From positions 135,456,682 through 135,520,681 of the forward strand of contig JACSVZ010000002.1 in the NCBI GenBank assembly GCA_014706295.1: DNA of 64,000 nt, written 5' to 3'. The notes below the pieces were generated by a model. The model searched no databases. It was given only the letters and a program-made list of their open reading frames with translations, and was not told the DNA's origin. Each line of letters opens with the position of its first letter. The stretch's first letter is position 1. Positions 50,521 through 60,400 of the stretch are shown here, piece after piece. The DNA is from Lycocorax pyrrhopterus obiensis (Eukaryota > Chordata > Aves > Passeriformes > Paradisaeidae). The position numbers and the translations under genes are program-made.

Positions 50521-51209
50521 CATCATAAACAGCCAACGAGGCCACCTTTTCTTCCAAGTCAGAGAGAAAGAAAAGAAAAGTAAGTCAAGTGAGGGAGAAG
50601 AACATGGCAACTCCAAGGTCAGAAAGAAAGGAAAAGTAAAGTCACATGGGACGAAGCCAAAATGGTGGCAGAAAAAGAGGGCGGAGGCGCTTCCCGTGCT
50701 GGACCTTAAAATTCCCCTTGCAAGCGGTGGTGAGGACTGTAATATTACAGACTATTTTCTCTATAATTCATTAAGGTACATGGGGGGATGGAAAGTCCAC
50801 GCGCGGCCTGTGAAGATAAGAAAGTGCCTATACCAGGTTATATAGAAGCTGTGAGCGGCTTTTAGAGATTTTGAAGAAGAGAGCCTTTGTGTTCAGGCTA
50901 GAATAACTCATCCTTAAAAGACTAAACCCTATGTTATGGCCCATGACTGTCAGTGTGAGAAGAGTGTAAGATTTCAGCAGATTGCTCTTCCGGGCAGACT
51001 GCTGGGTTGTGAAGAATCCCATGGCACAGCAGAAGAAACTCTTTTCCTTAGGCATAAAAAACACTCTTAAGAAACACAATACTGACCAAATCCCATCTTT
51101 TTGTTATCCCTTGCATGGGTTGGAAAGAGGGGGTACTGGAAGAGAACTGGTTGTTCTGGGAGTGTGCTTTAATTTCTTATTATTTCCCTTTTCTTTTAAT
51201 TCTGTTATT

Positions 51210-51215
51210 AATAAA
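51210..51215 (+). promoter_or_regulatory. AATAAA polyadenylation signal in the 50.1-kb LTR
   Basis: AATAAA follows CTGTTATT and precedes T-rich sequence, about 180 bases from the LTR end. This fits an R-region polyadenylation signal. Confidence 0.5.
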
Positions 51216-51393
51216 TCCTCTTTATACTGTAACTGTTTAAGTGTGAACCTGTTTTGCCTCGAAGTTTTCTGTTTTCCTCAATAATCCTTCTCACCTTATG
51301 AAAAAGTTTTAATTTTCCCCTTCTCTGCTCAATTAGAGCAAGGCAATTAAGATTTTGTGTACTTGGCATTTCAACCAGCGTCAAACCACAACA

Positions 51394-53398
51394 CACCCAC
51401 AGAAGGTCCATGATGGTGATCTAGAGTTCACCAAAATCATTAGTCGTTTGCACAAGATTTTTATTTGTACTATATGCCTCCACTGCAGTTCTGAGTGGAC
51501 TGATTCTCTGGTCTTCAGAAACTGGGGAGAAGCAAATAAGAATCACACTGATCTGCTGCAAGGAATGTTGTTCTTAAAGACATCTTCAGCCCTTAATATA
51601 AACTTGCTATTCTCGGGATTACTTTGACCAAAAGTTCTAGGTGCTACACTGTAGACCTAATAGTCTGATGGAACCACGCTTGGTAAAACAAATCTCATTC
51701 AAATGTGTATTAGGCTTTAAGCTATCAATAAATAACACATCTGTGTATGCTGTCACACAGACCATTTGTACAGCTGTGGCCATGAAGTGCCAAGGAGCAG
51801 CGTCTGATGTTTTGTGCCTGTCAGACAGCAGGTCTACAACACCACATAGGTTTGCAGCACTCCTGTGATGAGAGATAAGGTTCTTAAGAGGCATAATACA
51901 TAAATGCCTGTGTTATTCAGCTTCACTTCTAAAATAATTTACTGCTTGCTCAGTCTGCTTGTGGCAGTGTAGACATTTCACTCCTAAAGAAAGATTTTTG
52001 CTCTTGGGAAAAATGGAATTGACTGCAAGGCAGACTTTGCAGACATCTGAAAGATAGTTTGAGGCTCGATTATTTCTTTCAAGATCTGAACACAGTGGCA
52101 GCCAGAAAGTGTTTATAGTTCTTCCCTTTAGCTGTCCATTACTCAGGGGAGTGATTCTCACTTCTCTGTTCTCCTTTTGAAAATCTGTTGGCTTTGGTGT
52201 AGCTGTAGGGAGCACTGCAAATCATTGCATTATGTGACTTTTTTTCTTTCATGTAAAAGGTGAGTATTTACAGGGATTTATACAGTAAAATCAGTTAAGC
52301 AATTCCCTGTTATAATTTTTTTTTTTTTTGGAAAGTCACATTAAGTGTAAATTTCTCTGTTCCCTCTCGTTTTGGGCTTTGTACATTTTAAAGCGAACAT
52401 GATAAAGACACAATACCTAGGTATAAATAACATCTAATAGTGCTTAATACTATGCTGAATTTTAATTTCTACTGATATTTATATGTCTTAGAATTTAATT
52501 TATAAAATACAGTAAACTAATATTTTGTCCATTCTTAGATTTTGGGATCCACAAATAAATTTTGCAACAGATTTTTATAATGATTTTCTTTTTTAGAAAG
52601 ATGACAAAGCCCTTATTTTTTACATGGTTGCTGCCATTTTATACTTATTAATGCTTTAAAAATAAAAAAGGTAGAATTAAAATGGTAAATCGTACAGAAA
52701 AATGGAAAAGAAGGCATGTTTGTGTATTAAAAACAAGAAGGAAAATGTTTGTGCTTTTTTTTTTTTTTGTAAATATAGCCAGCCCACAATAGCACAGAGA
52801 AATAAAAAACTCCGAGCGGTTAAATTTTAAAAAAGACAAGAACATAGATGATAGAATTAATACAAAATACTGAGAATCATTTACAAATAATAGATTCACT
52901 TTCCTCTGGTGTCTTTCCTTCCGAAGAATTTTGTCATATGAATGTTTAAGAAAGGATGTGAAGTTCAAAACTTATGACATCTTTTTTTAATGGCAGAAAT
53001 CTTAATTTCTACTCTCAATATTCATCGGTAAGTGCAGCCCCCCTTGCATAATTAGAGTTTCAGCTATATGTCTGCCAAGATGATAGTTGTGCCTGTGATG
53101 CTTCTTTGCTTTTATGTAATGAGAGTTGCATTAATGTTCGACTAAAAGTAATTGAAGGAGAGTATTGACTGTGCAGGTGATATGAATAGATTACATTAGT
53201 ACAAACCTCCTACAAACGGAAATCCCACTGAACAGTAGGACTCTTACTCTTGTTCTGGGAGATATTTGCCAGGCATGAACTGTGAAAAGTATAAGTTTTA
53301 ATGGTCTACTTAGATTCTACTAATGCAATCTATTTCATTTTACTTACTTTAGTCAAATGTAGCCCAACTAAGAGGATTTCTGCCACATTATAATTAAA
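51394..53398. other. AT-rich non-coding DNA, no gene recognised
   Basis: Frames up to 106 codons (52648-52968 minus) are hydrophobic or low-complexity readings of AT-rich DNA. A T-run lies near 52317-52329 and another at 52757-52769. The stretch 51640-51880 has mixed composition and is open on both strands, but there is no exon evidence. Confidence 0.5.
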
Positions 53399-53870
53399 TG
53401 TCAGCAAGTGTCTAGCTGGGCGGTGCTTGGTGCTTGGGAGGGCTTGCCTCAGCCTGAGCTGGTGCCAGATTGCTCTGACAATTACCTGGTGGCCACAAGA
53501 GCATTGCTTGACCTGAATCAAACCTTGGTGACAACCAGAGATGGATGAAGCTGGACAAATCAGGCATTCACTGTGGGACCTGCAGCTGCCTGTGGTGTCT
53601 CCCAGGGCTGGGGGAGGTTGTGATGCAGCATCCTGATGGGGCTGGGGGCCAGTCAGAGGCAATCAGGAACAAGAACATTGGAAAAACAGCGCTGATCATA
53701 AAGAGAAAGAAACATCCCCATTCCCACCTGGAGCACCACTCCCCACCCAGCACAGGGCTTGGGATGCTAACTCACTTTGACACCTCATTGTCTCTCTGCG
53801 TGAAGAAGTCTGGTGCAGCTGAGCAGAGGGGTATTGGGAGTGCAAGAACAACACCAGAATAACAGGGCAG
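53399..53870. other. GC-rich unclassified block, possible decayed retroelement or lncRNA exon
   Basis: This block is clearly GC-richer than its flanks, with segments such as GCTGGGCGGTGCTTGGTGCT, TGTGGTGTCTCCCAGGGCTG and GATGGGGCTGGGGGCCAG. Frames are open on both strands (105 codons at 53545-53862 plus, 110 codons at 53330-53662 minus), but no domain is recognisable in either. It begins TGTCAGCAAG, which could be an LTR start, yet no matching end or target duplication is found. A repeat fragment is the likeliest explanation. Confidence 0.35.
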
Positions 53871-56062
53871 CTTGGAGTATGCTCTCATGAGTAACAGTTT
53901 ACAGGCATATTATTACCAATGAAGACTTTTTATATTTGAGCTATGCATATCATTCTAACAGGACTAAAGATAAATGTTTGCTAGATTAAGATTTTAATTT
54001 GGCTAACAATAAACTCATAGCTTCATACATAAAATATGTTCCATTTTAGTTATTTTACACTTTGTTTTAAACCTGGTTAGAACCCAAAAAACCACTTCAT
54101 ACTGCACGTCATATGCACCTAGCACATTATTGGGGAAGAACTTCACAAGTCACCTAATTTATAGGAGAAAAAATTATTTTCACAGATTTTGCAGGCTCAA
54201 AGTGCTCTGTTAATCTACTGCTAGCAATTCTTTTTACCTTAAATGTGTGTCTTCATGAACAGTCATAAGTCAATTTAAAGTGTTAGACATAGGCAATAAC
54301 CATGCTGATTGATATGTATCTGTTTAGTACCAGACTTCTGTCAGGTTCCACAATCACATTAATAAGAAATTCAGTTTTATTACTGTGTTTACGCACAGTG
54401 GTTTTCTGGGGTTTTTCTTCTGCTTCCTCTCTTTATTTAAAAGCTAACTTGTGCCTTGCTCTAATCCCAGTGGAACCAATTCCCCCAAGTATATCTGTAC
54501 AGCCTGCCTTTTGTGGGAAAGCAGCTCAAGGTAAAGCAATTGAGTAATAAATGGAACATCTGGCCGTTAAGTAGTATAGCACCGGGTCTTAGAGCAAAAG
54601 ATCTCTGTCCCATTTTTTACACTTGTTCTTCACTTCATTAACAGGTGAATTAAAAAATACACTCTGTAATAATATTTCTATTTCAGTGGTTGAAAGTATA
54701 GCAAAAATATTACCATTTTCTTTTACTGGTCTTGCTTTTATAAATTTTTGCACCTTAGTCAGGGGAAAAATGTCCAATGCTGCATTTTTAAAATCCAAAC
54801 TGCATTTCATTTTAGGTTTGGTCATTAGAGGGACAAGAGATATATATGCCCTTCTGGAAACTCAGACTGAAAAGTGGTGAAGAAAAGGACATTGATAAGA
54901 AGATAACTTGCTAGAAGACCAAAATGGCAATATCTAGAGAAATTCTGTGAATGTTTAAATAGAGAAATTTTCCAAACCACAGCTTCAAATTATTAAATGA
55001 ATGAAAGAAACTGTGAATTAATAGAACCCTTAAGAAATTCACCTGCATACTTTCCTTTTTGATGTTGCTTCTGCTGAGATAGAGGAGGAAACTAGCGCTG
55101 AATAAACATTAAAACACACTCCTTCCTACTTTTTCAGCATTAAGAGCTTAAATTGAAACGCAATCTGCAGAGGTTCCTAATTAAGTTACCCATTAAATGT
55201 ATTACTTCTAACTGTTAAGATTGGCTTTTAATAAGTCAGCTTTGAGAAATCTTGATTTCAAGATTTTTCTGAGTGTACTTAATTTAATTTAGTTTATACT
55301 TCACATTTTTAAACTAAATAATTCCAGTTGAATATTCTTTTGGTCTTCTTGTACTAGTATCTTTTACACTGATGCGTAATACTTAGTGTAATCCTTATGC
55401 TACAGGATTTATTCAGGAACAGTTCCATTCACTCAGTTGAATTGTTCCTTTTTAGAGTAAATGTTTATAGAATGTTGAGAGACATTGACACCTATGATAA
55501 TATTTTATTTCTGTATTTCATGAGGACACTGAACGTTGCAAAAAATGTTGCAAAATGATAATGCTTACTGTTTCAGGAAAAGAAGAGTCTGTGTTTAGCA
55601 ACCATGTTGTCTGTAACTGTGTGGCTATTCCTGCTCATGACTCCAGGAAATCTAAAAGTTAAAAGCATAAAAGTTACCTTTTCAAGTACTCTAAGACCTC
55701 AGACCTACCAACACCCATTTTATGCCATAGCATATTCCCTGCCTCCTCTGCCCCCACCAAGATATCCTGGTTTAGAGCTAGAAAATACTGGCTTATCACT
55801 GCAGGTTCTGGCCCTAAATCCAGCAGAGTAAGGTCTGGGACAACGCTGCGCTATTAGACATGTAAGACTGAACGCACTCCTAGGCAAACTAGAATGCTTA
55901 TTTTTAAATCACTTTTCCAATTGCAAGTAAAATAGTATTGCAAAATAGTTTGCAAAACTATGCTGATATTCCTTGGATATGAGAATTCAAACTTTGGCCT
56001 TGGTACTAGTCTTGACTGCTGTGTTGCAAATGTACAATCAATGCCATTTATACCAAACATAT
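53871..56062. other. AT-rich non-coding DNA, no gene recognised
   Basis: Frames at 54302-54547 and 54623-54880 (plus) show no known motif. No repeat terminus is visible. Confidence 0.55.
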
Positions 56063-56718
56063 GGAGTTCAACAAGCTCAAGTGTCCAATTCTGCACCTGG
56101 GATGGGGAAACCCTGCATGTATGGACTGGGGAAAAGGAGGCTGGAGAGCAGTGCCATGGAAAGGGACCTGCGGGTCCTAGTTGATGTCAAGTTGAACATG
56201 AGTCAGCAGTGCCCTGGTAGCCAGGAGAGCCAGTGGTGTCCTGGGGGGCATCAGGCACAGCATCGCCAGCTGGGCAAGGGAGGGGATTGTCCCGCTCTAC
56301 TCTGCACTGGGGTGGCCTCACCTTGAGTGCTGGGGGCAGTTTTGGTCACTGCAATATAGGATATAAAGCTATTAGGGACCATCCAAAGCAGGGCTGTGAA
56401 GACAGTGAAATGTCTGCAAGGGAAGCCGTAAAAGGAGTGGCTGAGGTAACTCGGTCGGTTCAGCCTAGAAAGGAGGAGACTGAGGGAAGACCTCGTTGTG
56501 GTCTGCAGCTTCCTCATAAGGGGAAGAGGAGGGGGAGACACTGGTCTCTTCTCTGTGGTAACCAATGACTGAACCTGGGGGAATGGACTGAAGTTGTGTC
56601 AGGGAAGGTTTAGGTTGGATATTAGAAAAAGGTTCTTCACTCACAGGGTGGCTGGGCACTGGAATAGCTCCCCAGGGAAGTGGTCACAGCACCAAGCCTG
56701 ACAAGAGTTCAACCAAAC
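56063..56718 (+). mobile_element. CR1 LINE fragment lacking its 3' end
   Basis: The CR1 ORF2 region is followed in order by GGAGTTCAACAAGCTCAAGT, GAAAGGGACCTGCGGGTCCT, AACATGAGTCAGCAGTGCCC, a GATTGTCCCGCTCTACTCTGC segment, TTGAGTGCTGGGGGCAGTTT, GGTTTAGGTTGGATATTAGA and TGGAATAGCTCCCCAGGGAA. It stops near 56718, before the normal CR1 3' terminus, which is unusual because CR1 copies normally lose their 5' end. A later deletion is the simplest cause. Frameshifts and indels break the reading frame into the short open frames at 55973-56326 and 56233-56568. This copy reaches further 5' than the one at 15 kb. Confidence 0.9.
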
Positions 56719-56911
56719 TGTATTATTATTAATAATACAGATTATTGTTTTTCTATATTCATAGATAATGAGGGCAACAGGGGGAAATGAAAACATTTCT
56801 GCTTTAACTAAAATATCTTCTGGTCTATTTAAAAAGAGGGTTTTTTTCTTTTTTTTTTTTTTTTACCATGTGAGGACAGAAACATACCATTATAATTTTT
56901 CCATAATAAGT
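56719..56911. other. AT-rich spacer between CR1 and LTR
   Basis: It contains a TATTATTATTAATAATA stretch just after the CR1 break and a T-run near 56846-56864. Nothing else is recognised. Confidence 0.6.
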
Positions 56912-57497
56912 TGTGAATTGGGTCTGACTGAGATGAAGTTGATTTTCCCCATGGCAGTGCCCTTGGGCTGTGCTTTGGTATCTAGAAAGGTGCTGATGAC
57001 ACACCAGTGTTTTGGGTGCTGCTGAGGAGTGCTCACATAGCACAAAGGTCGGTTTTCCAACGTTCCCCCTTTGTCAGTAGGCTGGGGGTGGGCTACATCT
57101 TGAAAGGGAACATAGCCAGGCCACATGACCAAGACTGACCAAAGGATTATTCCACACCATATGGCATCTGCTCAGCAATACAAGCTAAGAGAAAGGAGAA
57201 GGGGGATGGGCATTATTGTTATGTTTTTCTTCCAGAGCCACCATTATGCATATTGAAGTCTTACTTCCCGAAATGTGCCTGGACATCGCCTGCTTATGGG
57301 AAGTAGAGAATAATTCTTTTGTTTTTCTTTGCTTCCACATGTGACTTTTGTTTTTGCTACTGTTTTATTGAACTGATTTTATCTTCACCCATGAATTTTC
57401 TTCGATCTTACTTTCTAGCTGTTCTATCCTGCTGAGGAGGGGAGTGACAGAGTGGCTTGGTGAGCACCTGGCATCCAACGAAGGTCAACTCACCACA
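56912..57497 (+). mobile_element. Solo ERVL-like LTR, diverged, ~586 bp
   Basis: The 5' part (TGTGAATTGGGTCTGACTGAG, TTGGGCTGTGCTTTGGTATC, GCTGAGGAGTGCTCACATAG, GTAGGCTGGGGGTGGGCT) follows the same order as the copy at 24308. This copy continues through ACTGACCAAAGGATTATTCC, CACACCATATGGCATCTGCT, GCCTGCTTATGGGAAGTAG and TTTTATTGAACTGATTTTATC to an approximate end at CTCACCACA. The series is that of an avian ERVL-type LTR in plus orientation. No clear target duplication is found (TAAGT before, GTTGT after), so the borders may be a few bases off or one flank is rearranged. There is no internal provirus sequence. Confidence 0.7.
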
Positions 57498-60400
57498 GTT
57501 GTTAGATAGTGGATTTAGTTTGCTTAACACAACTTTGCTAATTGATACAATAAAGCTTTCATAAATATAATCAGAATTTGAGTTGCTGCATTTGTATGAA
57601 TACTGTGTTTGTCAATGCCAGCTCGCTATCAATGATGCTTGTGATCATGAGGGAGCGACTCAGATGTTCATACTGTGAATGAAATAGCTGTTTATGTTCA
57701 GAATTACTAAACCTATGGTTGCATTATATTCAAAGCAGACCACAAGGATAGTTTAGTTACTGCATATCAACACTAAGTTACACATAACCTTTTCTCCTCA
57801 AACACTCTGTAATTTCTAATTTTTAATACACACAGATACCAGGGAGACAAATCAACGCACGCTAAATGAACAGATGCAGCAAAAATGTTTTCCAGCCCTC
57901 ATTCTCTATTGTTCTTAATTTTATATAAATGCTGGTAGTCTCAGAAAGAAACTGCAGAGCCAAGATACACGGAGAGGGGCACCCCGACAGTATTATAAAA
58001 TTGGGGCTTTTTGTCACAGTCTATCCATGGTTACTGGTTTATCATTTCACACCCTGGAGCCCCGGGGAGCTAGTGATTACACTGAGGCAGACCTGTGAAT
58101 AGTAGCTAAGGAAACCGTACATGTTGTGTGTCTTGCAGTTTTTCTGGAGGCTGGCTACCCCTGAGCAGACTCTATCAGGACCAGGAGCCACAGACTTTTG
58201 AGAAGCTTGGAGCACAGGATAGGTTACCTTGCCTGATTCACTCCACTCCTCTGCCATCTGCTATAATTCGCCCAACTGAGACTATTGAACAGAAATACTG
58301 CTTCCAGTGTCCAAGCGAGTAATTTAAACTGGTTCAACCTTTTCTGTGCTATCTTGCAGTCCAATCTATCCTGTGGATTTTGCAAGTGCAAGTTTAGATT
58401 TTTTTCTTGGTGGGAAAAAGACATTAAACATGACTATTTTTTCTTTTTAGTGTTTAATTTGGGTTTTTTTGTTCCCCAAAATATAATTTGAACAATTCTA
58501 TTGAATTAAATTTTTGAGGCTGTAGTTTATTCATGTATAATCCACAATTAGCACAAACCACTCTTGAAATATTAAATGCTGATTTCTTAACTGTATTTGC
58601 ATTCTTAGTTGCTGAAATATTAATGTTCTCTCAAGGATTCAGAACTAGTAGATCTGGGTTTTTTGTCTCGTAAGCTATCTGTGCCTTTTGTGACAGCCTG
58701 TGACAAATAACACCAGGTACATACCAGCCTGCAATCAATATATACTGAACAACATGAACATCAACACAACACAGGTAATGTGTGCCTTCTGCCGAGGAAA
58801 TATCTGCCAGGAGAGAGTGCCATTAGGATGGAAATATTAAATATTTTTAAGTTGGGAAGAAATGAATTATTAGTACGGAGCAGTTGTAATTGGTTGATTT
58901 AAGAGATGGTGGAAACCTCAGTGTCATTTCTTTTTGTCAGGCGAATTCTGACTGATTTTTCAGCAGTTGGCAGCTTAATGATTCCAGTGTCCAAGAGATC
59001 AGGCATATCACCCATGCTCGTGTCAGAGCAGGGTGTGTAGCTCTCTCAATGAGCTTCAGGCATTCAGTGAGTCAGACAAGTGGTTTCCTTTATATCACCT
59101 GAGCAAAGTAGATGAACTCAAGGTGGACTGCTAATTAGCAGTGGAGATGGCATAAATTTTGTCACCTACAATACAGCTAAGCTGTGTTACAATGGCTTTT
59201 AAATCTTTCACATGTTAGTGAAAGACTTTCAAATTCCGGAAGAATAGTCAGCTACTTTTGCCAATACCATTATGGAGTACAGGTTGTGGGGTTTATTCAA
59301 AAATGTGTTTTTGCTGAACATAAATCTATTTAATCTCTTTTTAATAGAAATATTCAAGATCATTTTAGGAAACCTGATAGGAAACCTGCCTCAAGTATCT
59401 AAAATAAACTGTTTTGTAGAAATACAGACTTCTAATTTTGGAAGACTGAGTAGAGCTTTATTTCACTCTCAACACCAAATACTTCTGCAAAGATATTCCT
59501 ATACTTAATCAAAGGTATTATTCCACATAATTGCAAATATGTGATCAAAAAATATTTGAAACTGAGAAATTTCTAGAAGCAGTTTGCTCAGATTGACTGT
59601 TTTCTTCCAAAAAAATAAGAACATCAATAATAATAATTATACAAAAGACGTATTATTTTTAAAAAATTTTTTAATGTGAAATGTTCTGTAGTAATGAGAT
59701 TATATCAGTATTATCAACATTTGTTGCCTTGGATATTAATGTGTTTTTCAGAAATGCATCAAACTGCACATTAATAAAAAGTTGCTGTTAGGTCAGAAAT
59801 TAATCCCACGTTTGAATCTTCACAGTGTCTTCAAAGTCAGAGCATACTCTAGGTGGATGTCTCCAAATCATATCAAGGATATCAGCAAAATCCCAAGTCA
59901 CTAGCAGTTGCCTGTCTCCCAGAATAATAAGCTTTTCCTTTGAATAACCAATTTTTTTTTATTCCTAGGCAAAAGCTATTTGGTTAGAACTGATAAAAGC
60001 ATGTTATTACTAGGACATTGTGCAGGATGAGATATTAAAGAATATGCCAAGGAGAGACAATACATAATCATGATATTGTGCATATTTTTGTACTGAAAGA
60101 ATGTTCTTGGCACTGTAGCAGTCATAAGCTGGCAAACTTGTAACTCTTTGATGCAATGGCCACAGGAAAGTATTTACTGTTCATTGACGTGACTGGTGAA
60201 GTTCCAGTAATCAAGAAAGAGTATAGCACCACACCTTTCTGATGCAATAGTGATGACATCAGATTGCATTACTTCAAGGGTCTCCGAAGTGGACATGACA
60301 AGAAAGACACATGTCTATTTCTGTGGCAATTTAAATGCTCTTACCATCAATATAACCATCTTGCCACATCAGTTTCATTAATTATCTTAAGTGGAGCTGC

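Larger units (their letters stand above)
50133..51393 (+). mobile_element. Solo LTR, ~1.26 kb, with perfect 5-bp target duplication
   Basis: The element begins TGTAGTAGGTTGAAACTTAG and ends GTCAAACCACAACA. CACCC precedes it (50128-50132) and CACCC follows it (51394-51398), an exact 5-bp target-site duplication. That fixes both borders and supports integrase-mediated insertion. The 5' part holds ATTTGCAT (50202-50209) directly joined to TATTTAAA (50209-50216), then a GC-rich, CpG-bearing core at about 50260-50520. The 3' part has a polyadenylation-type AATAAA at 51210 followed by T-rich sequence. This promoter-then-polyA order matches a plus-strand LTR. No viral genes lie inside or beside it. 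The length is large for a single LTR, so a non-autonomous element cannot be excluded. The overlapping frames (120-154 codons) are unsupported. Confidence 0.8.

Noticed and set aside
50040..50616. Open frames of 94-154 codons on both strands
   Set aside because: They overlap each other in several frames inside the GC-rich core of an LTR. Low stop density explains them, and no domain is visible.
56233..56568. 111-codon plus frame
   Set aside because: It lies within a frameshifted CR1 fragment and is not in the original ORF2 phase throughout.
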